Shown here piece after piece: positions 14,441 through 22,308 of a stretch of 23,804 bases of DNA; within the stretch, counting starts at the first letter, position 1, and each line of letters begins with the position of its first letter. Position numbers and translations under genes: made by a program. The stretch spans positions 1 through 23,804 of the forward strand of contig DAOSDU010000019.1 in NCBI GenBank assembly GCA_035362715.1, written 5' to 3'. The notes beneath the pieces are model-generated. The model had not been told where the DNA came from, searched no databases, and saw only the letters and a list, made by a program, of their open reading frames with translations. This stretch comes from Methanofastidiosum sp. (lineage in GTDB: Archaea > Methanobacteriota_B > Thermococci > Methanofastidiosales > Methanofastidiosaceae).

Positions 14441-15595
14441 ATGCTTTCAAAAAATCCAAAAAAACTACTCATACTCTTAGGCAGTATTGCTTTTTTAGTG
14501 CAAGGAGACAATTACGCTGCCGCTCCATTGCTCGTTAGCATAGCAAAAGACCTAAATCTCTCAATTCCCTCGGCGGCACTATCTGTTTCATCATATATGA
14601 TCCCATTTGGAATTTTTACATTGATTTTTGGTCCTTTGGCAGATAGATTCGGAAAGGCAAAGATCCTTAATCTTGCAGCTTTCTGTACTGCTATTTTTAG
14701 TATGCTTTGTGCAATTGCGTTTGACTTGACATCACTTTGTATACTTAGAGGAATTAATGGTGCTTTTGCCGCGGCTGTTTTACCAGTTGCAGTTTCTCTT
14801 GTAGGGGATAGCTTTGAGGACTCAAAAAGACAGAACGCATTAGGCGCTGTAATTGGAATGATGTTCTTTGGAGGGGCTGTGTCACCAGGTATAGGGGGAT
14901 TAGTTTCATATTATGGATCATGGAGACTCTTATACCTAATATACGGAATTGCAGAACTTATTGTTGCTATAATAATGATAAAGAGTCTCGAAAGAAATCC
15001 AGGAGTTATTACAAGTCTTAATTTTATAGAGGTATATAAAAAATCCTTTAATAATAAAAATTTAATAAAGGTTGTTAGCATACTATTCTTTTTAGGCTTT
15101 TCAGTTTTTGGGAGTTTTATGTTCTCTGGAAAATTTATCCAGGATAAATTGGGATATAATATTCTATTTGTAGGCGCTATATTATCCTTATTTGGATTGG
15201 CTACAGCTATTGGTGGTAGAAGGGCAGGTACTTTAAAGCAGATGTTAGGTAACAATCTGCTAATTTATGCGGGAGTCCTTGGTGGGGTTTCATGGTGTAG
15301 TATGATTTTATGGAACAATCCATTTCTTATCTCACTATCTTTGATTGGATTCGGATTTGCATTTATCCTCCTCCAATCTACAATAATTCAAACTGCCCAA
15401 CAATTAATGCCTAAACAGAGGGGTACTGTGATGTCACTTGCATCTTTCAATATGTTCATAGGCGGGGGCATTGGAACATTCGTAAATGGTAAAATTCTAA
15501 GCTTATTCGGATTTGTACCAATATTCATGATTTCTTCAATAATAATTTTTGTAGTAGGATTGATTATAAGTTCTTATTTAAACAAAGCAAAATAA
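14441..15595 (+). CDS. Major facilitator superfamily transporter
   Basis: A polytopic inner-membrane transporter of 384 residues with about 12 hydrophobic helices. The MFS motif A is clear between helices 2 and 3 (GPLADRFGKAKIL, about 64-76). RGINGAFAAAVLPVAVSLVGD fits helix 4, and GGAVSPGIGGLVSYYGSWR fits the motif C region of drug/proton antiporters. This arrangement suggests an exporter, but the substrate cannot be told. It is a separate unit after the ThiF-like gene and converges on the lipoprotein gene. Confidence 0.9.
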   Translation: MLSKNPKKLLILLGSIAFLVQGDNYAAAPLLVSIAKDLNLSIPSAALSVSSYMIPFGIFTLIFGPLADRFGKAKILNLAAFCTAIFSMLCAIAFDLTSLCILRGINGAFAAAVLPVAVSLVGDSFEDSKRQNALGAVIGMMFFGGAVSPGIGGLVSYYGSWRLLYLIYGIAELIVAIIMIKSLERNPGVITSLNFIEVYKKSFNNKNLIKVVSILFFLGFSVFGSFMFSGKFIQDKLGYNILFVGAILSLFGLATAIGGRRAGTLKQMLGNNLLIYAGVLGGVSWCSMILWNNPFLISLSLIGFGFAFILLQSTIIQTAQQLMPKQRGTVMSLASFNMFIGGGIGTFVNGKILSLFGFVPIFMISSIIIFVVGLIISSYLNKAK

Positions 15596-15609
15596 GGAAA
15601 CTTTAAAGA

Positions 15610-15616
15610 TTTTTTT
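15610..15616 (+). terminator. T-run terminator after the MFS gene
   Basis: A run of seven T begins 15 bases after the MFS stop codon and just before the convergent lipoprotein stop. Archaeal termination often needs only a T run. There is no strong hairpin. Confidence 0.4.
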
Positions 15617-15620
15617 AAGG

Positions 15621-16328
15621 CTAAGTATCCTCTAAGAATCCAACTTCAATATAGTACTGTGTGCTGACGCCTATCATATATGTCCCACCTTCATCTACTG
15701 TTAATTCGTTTCCTTCCATCTCTTTAAAATTTTTCCAGGCGGTGCCAAAATACTCAACAGTCTCATCTTCGCTTCGAACAAATTGATCTTCAAATTTCGT
15801 GTAATACACTGTAGGCGGTGCAGAGCATAATGAGCTTCTGCATGTTACAACTGCCCTAATAACTTGGTCACTCCTTATAGAATAAACATTTGCAATTATC
15901 CCAACTTCTGGCATTTTGTATCTTGCTTCTGGGATAAGTTTATAGAAAAATTTGGGTGCGCATCCGCATTCAACTGAGCATTTTTCCTTTACACTTTCAG
16001 GGGAGCAGATTCCATTTATGCATTTGTACGTCCATAGGTCTTCGCCTCTGCATTGATCATTACATTTAATCCTTTGGCAGAGATCAGTTATACAACCACA
16101 TTTTTCAGAGCATGGCTCGATTCTTACAAAATCAACACATTCTCCATCCACACATTTTTGACTCCAAAGGTCTTCACCTTTGCAGATGTCAGGGCATTGA
16201 ACATTCTCACAAAGGTCAGTTTTTACAACAGGAGGTGGTTGTTCACTAGGTTTACTGCATCCAGAAACTAAAATAAGTATGGCCACTAGGATAATTATCC
16301 CAAAAAGCCTTGCTCTCCTCTTACCCAT
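15621..16328 (-). CDS. Lipoprotein with two tandem Cys-rich repeats
   Basis: An exported protein of 235 residues. An Arg-rich N-terminus and hydrophobic stretch end in a lipobox-like LVSGC (Cys about 24), followed by a Pro-rich linker. Two similar repeats of about 42 residues follow, each with the spacing C..hxC...C.GEDLW..KC..G.C.......C...CGC. The first starts LCENVQCPDIC and the second LCQRIKCNDQC. The C-terminal 110 residues form a predicted beta domain with no recognised family. A TATA-like element at 16351-16358 predicts a transcript starting at the ATG itself. Cys-repeat modules of this kind occur in archaeal surface proteins. The function is unknown. Confidence 0.75.
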   Translation of the reverse strand: MGKRRARLFGIIILVAILILVSGCSKPSEQPPPVVKTDLCENVQCPDICKGEDLWSQKCVDGECVDFVRIEPCSEKCGCITDLCQRIKCNDQCRGEDLWTYKCINGICSPESVKEKCSVECGCAPKFFYKLIPEARYKMPEVGIIANVYSIRSDQVIRAVVTCRSSLCSAPPTVYYTKFEDQFVRSEDETVEYFGTAWKNFKEMEGNELTVDEGGTYMIGVSTQYYIEVGFLEDT

Positions 16329-16350
16329 GAAAATTTAAACTTCATAATTC

Positions 16351-16393
16351 AATATAAACTTTAAGGTTAGAAAATAAACTCATCCTTATATAT
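16351..16393. promoter_or_regulatory. Divergent pair of TATA boxes, both predicting leaderless mRNAs
   Basis: TTTATATT on the minus strand (16351-16358) and TTATATAT on the plus strand (about 16386-16393) each lie about 26 bases from an ATG: 16328 on the minus strand and 16414 on the plus strand. Both mRNAs would therefore begin at or next to the start codon. Confidence 0.5.
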
Positions 16394-16413
16394 CTGAAAT
16401 TAGAAATTTGTCC

Positions 16414-17169
16414 ATGGAGAATTCCTCTAAGAGATTTTGGGAGATTGATGTCTTGAGAGGAATAGCAATAATAATGATGGTTTTATATCATTTAAGTTAC
16501 GACCTTTATTTTCTAGGTGATTTTCCAATAAAAATATATTCTCTCTCTTGGACTCTTTTCCAAAGAACGACTGCTTCCTTGTTCTTACTGCTCGTTGGCA
16601 TATCGTTAACAATTAGTTATTCAAAGCTCAAATCAAAATACCAAAGAAAAGAGATTTTCATTAGAAATCTAAAAAGGGGCATTAAAATATTTCTTTGGGG
16701 TGCAATTATAACAATCTTTACTTTTGTTTTTTTGAGTAACGGGGTTATTCTCTTTGGCATACTCCACTTAATTGGAGTTTCTATAATAATATCATTTCCC
16801 TTACTAGACTACAAATACAAAAATCTTGCATTGGGGATAATAGTGATATTAATTGGAGTATACCTGGGTAATTTCAGATTTGATACAACTTATCTCTTGT
16901 GGTTAGGGTTTGAGCCAGAATACTTTTTCTCTTTTGATTACTTCCCAATACTGCCTTGGTATGGTGTTGTCCTGATTGGTATTTTTGTAGGTAATTTGGC
17001 CTACCCAGAATCTAAGAGAAGATTTAGCATGCTTGATTTTTCAGGCAATATAGTTTCTAGAGGTTTATCATACTTAGGAAAACATTCGCTGAAAATTTAC
17101 CTAATTCACCAGCCACTAATAATCCTGTTATTATACGCTCTAGGATTTGCAAATTTATCTATTATTTGA
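16414..17169 (+). CDS. DUF1624/HGSNAT-like membrane acyltransferase
   Basis: The 251 residues start with EIDVLRGIAIIMMVLYHLSYDLYFLG, the signature of the heparan-alpha-glucosaminide N-acetyltransferase catalytic family (DUF1624). His26 is the likely acyl-transfer residue. About seven to eight hydrophobic helices follow, with a FGILHLIGVSIIISFP segment and a C-terminal LGKHSLKIYLIHQPLI. I chose ATG at 16414 over TTG at 16408 because of the TATA spacing. It may acylate a cell-surface or lipid-linked sugar (family inference). It ends seven bases from the convergent MBL gene. Confidence 0.82.
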   Translation: MENSSKRFWEIDVLRGIAIIMMVLYHLSYDLYFLGDFPIKIYSLSWTLFQRTTASLFLLLVGISLTISYSKLKSKYQRKEIFIRNLKRGIKIFLWGAIITIFTFVFLSNGVILFGILHLIGVSIIISFPLLDYKYKNLALGIIVILIGVYLGNFRFDTTYLLWLGFEPEYFFSFDYFPILPWYGVVLIGIFVGNLAYPESKRRFSMLDFSGNIVSRGLSYLGKHSLKIYLIHQPLIILLLYALGFANLSII

Positions 17170-17175
17170 ATATAA

Positions 17176-17877
17176 TCAAATATACCCTTTTCTGGAGAGT
17201 ATTCTTTTTATTACTTTAATATTGAATGGTGCCCCATGCCCCGGGTATAATGTGTTGGCATTATTTTCAACAAGTTTTATCCAGCTTTGATATATCTCTT
17301 TTATGTCCTCCCCAAATATTGGTTCCCCTGCACCTATTCTAAGGGGAAGCCCGTTCATTGCAAGGTCCCCTATGAAAGCATTGCCTGAGCCCAGTATAAC
17401 AGATATTGAGCCATTTGAATGGCCAGGAGTGTGGATAATCCTACCGTTGATACCATAATTGCTAAGGTCAAAATCAGAATCAATAATAATATCTGGCTTT
17501 GGATGATTAAAGCTCGTATCAATAGATGCAACTTTACTTAATAGAATTTTACCCCAAACGTTTAGAGGTTTTGTGCTCAATGAATCTGTTACCCCTAAAT
17601 CTAAAAGAGTCAGATCATCCTTATGAAGAAGTATTTTGGCCCCTGTAATTTTTTTTAATTCAGATGCATTTCCAATATGATCATAGTGTGCATGCGTCAA
17701 AATAATAAGCCCGATGCTTTTGGGAAGTATCTTATTATTCTCAAGAAAATCCAAAATAAGTTGAGTTTTGCCCTTGTAACCGGTATCAATTAGAACATTA
17801 CACGAGTTGGATTTCAAAAGATAGCAATTTGTTACCCCAACTTTTATAATATTAAACTTATTTTCCACAATTTTCAA
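17176..17877 (-). CDS. MBL-fold metal hydrolase
   Basis: A metallo-beta-lactamase-fold hydrolase of 233 residues with a full di-metal site: THAHYDH (H62, H64, D66, H67), HTPGHSNGS (H153), D171 in FIGDLAMNG and H214 in YPGHGAP. It resembles glyoxalase-II-like and other small-thioester or lactone hydrolases; the substrate cannot be told. The start is uncertain. TTG at 17877 gives the full beta strand, but TATA spacing from 17891-17898 points to about 17868, where an in-frame GTG lies. It is divergent from the histone-fold gene. Confidence 0.85.
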   Translation of the reverse strand: MKIVENKFNIIKVGVTNCYLLKSNSCNVLIDTGYKGKTQLILDFLENNKILPKSIGLIILTHAHYDHIGNASELKKITGAKILLHKDDLTLLDLGVTDSLSTKPLNVWGKILLSKVASIDTSFNHPKPDIIIDSDFDLSNYGINGRIIHTPGHSNGSISVILGSGNAFIGDLAMNGLPLRIGAGEPIFGEDIKEIYQSWIKLVENNANTLYPGHGAPFNIKVIKRILSRKGYI

Positions 17878-17890
17878 TATATTGGAAAGT

Positions 17891-17898
17891 CTTATAAG
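17891..17898. promoter_or_regulatory. Palindromic TATA shared by divergent genes
   Basis: CTTATAAG reads the same on both strands and lies about 26 bases from the MBL start region (GTG at 17868) and 33 bases from the histone-fold ATG (17931). It may serve both directions. A second plus-strand TATA-like TTTTATAG at 17899-17906 is also possible. Confidence 0.4.
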
Positions 17899-17930
17899 TT
17901 TTATAGTCTATGCTGATTATAGGTGTTTAT

Positions 17931-18287
17931 ATGGAAGAAGAAATTAACAACGATGAAACAAGTGAAGACAGTCAAAAATTTCCTTTGCCAATGGGTACCA
18001 TTGTCAGAATCATGAGGACTCATCTCGATAGCGACAAGATGATTTCAAGGAAGGTCAAGGAAGAGATGAATCTATTTTTAGGTAAGATGCTTGAGGATGT
18101 CTCTACTAAATTAAATGAAAGCCCTTACGTCACAATTGATGAAGTGATGTTTAGAGAAGCTATAAGGCCTTATGAAAACATGAAATCAGTTGAACTTGAA
18201 AAAAAGAGAATAATAAAGACTCTCGAGAAGATCAAAGCCGACTGTGATGTTTTGATAGAAGAAGTTAACAGGACTTTTAGATTATAG
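17931..18287 (+). CDS. Histone-fold protein with acidic N-tail and C-terminal helix
   Basis: The 118 residues contain a histone-like fold at about 18-80: a short helix (PLPMGTIVRIMRTHL), a long central helix (KMISRKVKEEMNLFLGKMLEDVSTKLNE), and a third helix after YVTIDEV. This matches the archaeal pattern L-P-h-A-x-h-x-R-I-h-K. Unlike ordinary 66-70-residue archaeal histones it has a 17-residue acidic tail in front and a charged helix behind (about 84-115, SVELEKKRIIKTLEKIKADCDVLIEEV) that could form a coiled coil. I chose ATG at 17931, with GGTG five bases upstream, over ATG at 17910, which is probably at or upstream of the transcript start. DNA binding is inferred from the fold. Confidence 0.72.
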   Translation: MEEEINNDETSEDSQKFPLPMGTIVRIMRTHLDSDKMISRKVKEEMNLFLGKMLEDVSTKLNESPYVTIDEVMFREAIRPYENMKSVELEKKRIIKTLEKIKADCDVLIEEVNRTFRL

Positions 18288-18297
18288 ATTTATTTAT

Positions 18298-18344
18298 TTT
18301 TATTTAAATAAAATTATAAAAAATTAAATATTAAATTTTACTTA
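18298..18344. repeat. 47-bp direct repeat, copy 1
   Basis: An AT-only stretch except for one C. It is identical over 47 bases to 19075-19121 in the same orientation (offset 777). It begins with the 16-base palindrome TTTTATTTAAATAAAA. This copy lies between the histone-fold stop and the flavoprotein start. Its last part (TTAAATATTAAATTTT) is correctly placed to act as the flavoprotein TATA element, giving a nearly leaderless mRNA. Confidence 0.92.
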
Positions 18345-18357
18345 TTATCTAAAGATC

Positions 18358-18975
18358 ATGTTGTTAAAAAAGAAGATCCTGGCCATTGACGGTAGCCCAA
18401 GAAAGAATGGAAATACAGACTATCTTTTAGATTGTTTTATAAAATCTGCTAAGAACAGAAAAATTGGCCTCAAAATTCTATACTTGAGAGACTTAGATAT
18501 ACATCCATGCACTGGATGTGAAAAGTGTAGAAAAGATAAGATATGTACAAATTTTTTTGATGATATGGTGGATATATACCCACTAATTTATGAGTCTGTG
18601 GGTGTGATAATTGGCACCCCCACTCACAACTATAATGTCCCTGCATTGATGAAATCATTCATAGACAGGCTATATTGCTTTTATGACTTTACCGATGACA
18701 GACCAAGGCGGTATTCAAGCAGATTGGCCAATCAAGGTAGACAGGCAATTATATTTGGAATTGGTGAGCAAGAAACTATGGGAGAATTTGGTTTTACTCT
18801 TGAAGCACTTGAAATGCCTCTAAAAGCGCTGGGTTACAATACAATGTTTAAATTACCTGTGCTGGGTATTTTTGATAAAGGTGCTATTAAAAATAAAAAA
18901 GATGTAGTGTCAAAGGCAGAAAAAGCAGGGCTGGAAATGGTTAAATACATTGAAAATATTAGTTTCTCAAAATGA
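18358..18975 (+). CDS. Iron-sulfur flavoprotein / NADPH-dependent FMN reductase family
   Basis: A flavodoxin-like electron-transfer protein of 205 residues. The FMN phosphate loop is GSPRKNGNTD (12-21). A compact Cys motif, C51-x2-C54-x2-C57-x5-C63 (CTGCEKCRKDKIC), is the [4Fe-4S] site of the iron-sulfur flavoprotein (Isf) family. GTPTHNYNVPALMKSFIDR is the usual FMN-binding helix region. Isf proteins in methanogens are linked to reduction of O2 or peroxide, but the partner here is unknown. The gene is bracketed by the two copies of the 47-bp repeat. Confidence 0.9.
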   Translation: MLLKKKILAIDGSPRKNGNTDYLLDCFIKSAKNRKIGLKILYLRDLDIHPCTGCEKCRKDKICTNFFDDMVDIYPLIYESVGVIIGTPTHNYNVPALMKSFIDRLYCFYDFTDDRPRRYSSRLANQGRQAIIFGIGEQETMGEFGFTLEALEMPLKALGYNTMFKLPVLGIFDKGAIKNKKDVVSKAEKAGLEMVKYIENISFSK

Positions 18976-19074
18976 ATTCCAGTATGCATTCAAGCAGAAG
19001 TTACAATTCAGAAATCTTATCTTTATTACATTTTAAAACTAAAAGGTAAACAAGACTTTAAAGTTATAAATAAA

Positions 19075-19121
19075 TTTTATTTAAATAAAATTATAAAAAA
19101 TTAAATATTAAATTTTACTTA
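19075..19121. repeat. 47-bp direct repeat, copy 2
   Basis: Identical to 18298-18344. On the minus strand this copy contains the last codons and the TAA (19108-19110) of the reading frame that continues past the broken lectin gene, plus its 3' flank. The same DNA therefore serves as a gene end here and as a promoter in copy 1. Confidence 0.92.
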
Positions 19122-20220
19122 ATATTTGTTCCAAAAGTTCTTTTGCTTTTTTAAGATCGTTTACCGCTTTAATGACATTCCCTGTTTTCTTTGCATTTTG
19201 GATATACTGTTCTGCTTCGTTCCACATTGATTTTACATTGTCAGGAACACTGCATCCTGCACTTGAAACTCCGCTCTGTTTGCAATCTGCTGGAAGCTTA
19301 TTTAATATCTGTGTCTGTAAGCTATTAACTGTTTTTAATCTGTTGTTGTAAGCTTATTTTAATTCTGCGTGTATGGCTAATTTTGAGTTGTTTAGGACTG
19401 CTACTGTGACAGTTGCTGTTGGTAGAGTTGATGCATCGTTTTGCATTCCACCGTACTCTACAATATAGCCGTCGATATTTTCAGAATCTATAAGGAGGTC
19501 ATTCCAAGATCCAGAGTGATAAAATTCTCCGTAACTCTCTCCCCCTCCGCTGCCGTTATTTGGTTCTCCAAAAGTCCAATTACAGTAGATGTAACATTCT
19601 GGTCCAATATCTGGGTATCTTCCATAGAAAAATTTAGTGCCTGCTTCTGGACCTGTGACCCAATACCAATTATCATCCGCATCACCGGTTACGTCAGGAT
19701 CATCAGTAGCACCCATCCAAGCAGAATTTTCTGTTGCATTAACATCTTCCATTAAAGCGATGAACTCATTTTCTTCTTGAGAAGTTATGGTGACTAAATA
19801 ACCATTTAATCCATAGAGGGATAGTGCTGATGCATTAACATTGGCATCATCCCAAGTAAAAGTACCTGAAACAAAGTCATAATAGTGGCCAGTATCTATG
19901 CAAAATTTATCTATATTCCCATCATTAAGAGGAACAGAGTATGTAAATGTATCAATTCCAAACCAATTTGGATCGGGTGTATACCTTATCATGCCGTTTT
20001 CTATAATGGCCGTACCATGCTTTGGTTGGCTAATCGGCCCTATGTATTTAAGTTCTGTATTATCATTGGCTAAAACATTTATCAAAACAGTGCCATCTTT
20101 ATCGCATATGGCAGAGTCGTTTACCGCTCCCCCAGAAGCCCAAACTGAAGAAACTAAAAAGCAGGGCATAATTAAAGAGAATATTACGAGTGAAGTTATT
20201 ATTTTTCTTATTGCTAACAT
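19108..20220 (-). pseudogene. Secreted Ig-like/C-type-lectin protein interrupted by in-frame TAA
   Basis: The intact part (19354-20220) encodes 288 residues from an ATG with AGGAGGT six bases upstream. It starts with a signal peptide (about 1-29), then an Ig/cadherin-like repeat (about 30-97: LINVLANDN..., YTPDPNWFGIDTFTYSV). A C-type-lectin-like domain follows (about 110-262), with WDDANVNA, GYLVTITSQEENEF, W-x-G-A, FGEPNN, GSWND and GYIVEYGG. After LAIHAELK comes TAA (19354-19356). The same frame then stays open for 81 more residues (AYNNRLKTVNSLQTQILNKL... to ...EQILSKI) with no new start and SD of its own. A CAA-to-TAA change would explain this. The short product may still be made and secreted. 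Probable surface adhesin. Confidence 0.72.
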
Positions 20221-20388
20221 AGTATTACCTCCTTGCAATACATTGTATATCTATATATTATACATTAATATATAAACTTTTTGGAAATATTAGTTATCAA
20301 TAATAGTAATCAATAACTAAAATAAAATGTAACTAAAAAATAGAATATCTTTCTATAGAAAATTAATAAGAGAATTCAAATAGCAAAA
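20221..20388. other. AT-rich gap between RNase Z and lectin genes
   Basis: These 168 bases hold the lectin promoter (20269-20276). Between about 20280 and 20388 I see only AT-rich sequence, including a near-repeat of ATCAATAA at about 20300 and 20310. No ORF or RNA gene is recognisable. Confidence 0.6.
20269..20276 (-). promoter_or_regulatory. TATA box for the lectin gene
   Basis: TTTATATA on the minus strand predicts a transcript start near 20246 and a leader of about 26 bases containing the AGGAGGT site. This is one of the few genes here with a clear leader and a full-strength ribosome binding site. Confidence 0.5.
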
Positions 20389-21270
20389 TTATAGATTTAT
20401 TTCCAAGAAGTCTTCTGCGACTATTGCATTTTCACAGTATTTTTTTGATTCTTCTTCAACTTCTTTTGTTTCATATCGCTGACTTATATGGGTCAAAACA
20501 AGCTTTTTTGCAGAAAGAAGCTGTGCAACTTCGCATGCCTCCTTAACAGTAGAATGGTAAGTCTCTTTCTTATCTTCTTGAGATATGAATGTTGAGTCAT
20601 GAATCAGGACATCGCAGTGGTATGCTTCCTCTGGAAATGCATCTATCTTCTCCGTGTCGCCAGTATAGACTATCTTTTTTCCTTTCCTATCCTTACCTGT
20701 TACGTCATCAATCGATATTTCTTTACCGTTGACTTGAATTTTTCCATTTTTTTCAAGCAAAGAGAACATCTCACCCTTTATACCGAGCTCATCACAAAGT
20801 TTTTTGTTAAATTTTCCTCTTGAATCATTTACACCAAAAATATATCCAATTGCAGGAACTCCGTGTGATACAGGGAATGGCTTTATCCAATACCCGTCGA
20901 ACTCTATCTTTTCATCAAAGACTTCTATGACATGAATATCAAAATCTGCAGAAAAATAGGGTATTGAGAATAATTGTTTCATATATACAATGGTGTCCTT
21001 TGGAACAAATATCTCAAGTAACTGCGTTCTGCCGTTTAGTTTCATAGATTGTATTAGGCCGACAAGCCCCATCACGTGGTCAGCATGCAGATGTGTTATG
21101 AAAATTTTTGATATTTTCATCGGTGAAACTTTCTTTATCATCTGCCTCTGTGTCCCCTCGCCACAATCAAAAAGCATGAACTCGCCGTTATTGTACTGTA
21201 AAGCTACTGAAGGAGGATTTCTATCCGAAGTAGGCTTTGATGCAGATGTTCCCAGGAATATAAGCTTCAT
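20389..21270 (-). CDS. rnz: Ribonuclease Z
   Basis: Endonuclease that removes the 3' trailer from tRNA precursors. The 293 residues begin MKLIFLGTSASKPTSDRNPPS and contain FDCGEGTQRQ (34-43) and the zinc site THLHADH (H60, H62, D64, H65). Also present are PVSHGVPAIGY, YTGDT and the C-terminal LTHISQRY. I placed the start at ATG 21270, not the longer in-frame option, because the family starts here. A TATA-like AATTTAAA at about 21292-21300 also predicts a transcript beginning at this ATG. Confidence 0.95.
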   Translation of the reverse strand: MKLIFLGTSASKPTSDRNPPSVALQYNNGEFMLFDCGEGTQRQMIKKVSPMKISKIFITHLHADHVMGLVGLIQSMKLNGRTQLLEIFVPKDTIVYMKQLFSIPYFSADFDIHVIEVFDEKIEFDGYWIKPFPVSHGVPAIGYIFGVNDSRGKFNKKLCDELGIKGEMFSLLEKNGKIQVNGKEISIDDVTGKDRKGKKIVYTGDTEKIDAFPEEAYHCDVLIHDSTFISQEDKKETYHSTVKEACEVAQLLSAKKLVLTHISQRYETKEVEEESKKYCENAIVAEDFLEINL

Positions 21271-21305
21271 CAGATTAAGAAAAGAAAAGAAGTTTAAATT
21301 ATTTA

Positions 21306-22277
21306 TTATAGAAGCAAAATAAAAGGGGTTATCCCTTGATATTTTGAGGGAACCATACCTAATCTCCACCCGTTGCCGGTACTTTCAACATAGCAATATT
21401 TTTTATCTCCGTTGTAATATCCCGAATTATAAAAAAAATAGGGATTAGAAGGATAATTATAGTTTGGAGAATAACTAGAGGGAACTAAGACTCCAACTGC
21501 CGCATGATCCGGAAAAATAAGTAAACAAACATCATATCCCATATCCCTTAATATTGCGGCTGCTAAGATACTTGTGTCTTCGCAATCTCCCCCTCTTTCA
21601 AATAATGTTTCTATAGGATAACGTGGATATTCGTCATAACCCGAAGATAAATCATCTTGCCCATAGGGTAAACTTTGAACAAAGGATAAAACAAAGTTTA
21701 TTTTTTCATAATAATCGTATCCTTTTTTAATTGAAGCATTTAAAATTCCACCAGCAAGTTTTTTTGTAGTTGAATCTAGGGTATATTCTCTCCATCCCAA
21801 ATAATCTTTTCTAGGTAAATTAGAATATTGATAATATTCATCGTAAGAGTATTCTAATTCCCATGTCCAATCATAATTATCGTATTCCCACCCGTAATTC
21901 CTAATAACAATTCTTCCAGGATAAGGATTCTCTAAATATACTATATTCTGTTTTGAAACATTTAAATTATAGTTTAATAATATAGGCCTAGGAGATTTAT
22001 CTGATATTTTTAATCCTTCGATATTATTGCATTCCGTTATCCTTTGATTTGATATTGATGCAAGATAATAATCTCCACTATTTCGAGCTTCACTTTCGGC
22101 ATAAATAAAAAAATTTCTTGCTTCTAAATATTTTTCTGCAATCATTAGTTTAGATCCAGTGTCATAAAAATTTTTTGCAACTATAGTTCTTTGCTCATTG
22201 GTAAATGAAGATACTAATAATATATTGGGTATCAATAATAGAATAAAAAACAAACATGTGAAACAAACTTTTTTCAT
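21306..22277 (-). CDS. Exported transglutaminase-like protein
   Basis: The 323 residues begin with a signal peptide or membrane anchor (about 4-24). A helical TPR-like stretch follows (about 27-85), then a Tyr-rich region and a transglutaminase-like catalytic core. The core has GGDCEDTSILAAAILRDMGYDV with nucleophile Cys232, His258 in PDHAAVGV and a likely third residue at Glu298 (YVEST). Archaeal members are usually taken to be secreted proteases or amidases rather than cross-linkers. The gene ends a few bases before the RNase Z promoter. It is probably a surface or extracellular enzyme; the substrate is unknown. Confidence 0.8.
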   Translation of the reverse strand: MKKVCFTCLFFILLLIPNILLVSSFTNEQRTIVAKNFYDTGSKLMIAEKYLEARNFFIYAESEARNSGDYYLASISNQRITECNNIEGLKISDKSPRPILLNYNLNVSKQNIVYLENPYPGRIVIRNYGWEYDNYDWTWELEYSYDEYYQYSNLPRKDYLGWREYTLDSTTKKLAGGILNASIKKGYDYYEKINFVLSFVQSLPYGQDDLSSGYDEYPRYPIETLFERGGDCEDTSILAAAILRDMGYDVCLLIFPDHAAVGVLVPSSYSPNYNYPSNPYFFYNSGYYNGDKKYCYVESTGNGWRLGMVPSKYQGITPFILLL

Positions 22278-22308
22278 GGAAATAAATAATCCACAATCTT
22301 ATTTAAAC

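Noticed and set aside
18998..19107. Small gene after the flavoprotein
   Set aside because: The stretch is AT-rich with no ORF that has a start, an SD and sensible composition; only copy 2 of the repeat stands out.
18298..19121. Insertion sequence or integron-like element
   Set aside because: The repeats are direct, not inverted, and no transposase or integrase is encoded between or beside them.
19354..19356. Recoded stop codon, such as pyrrolysine
   Set aside because: The codon is TAA. Pyrrolysine uses TAG, and no recoding element is apparent, so a nonsense change or sequencing error is more likely.
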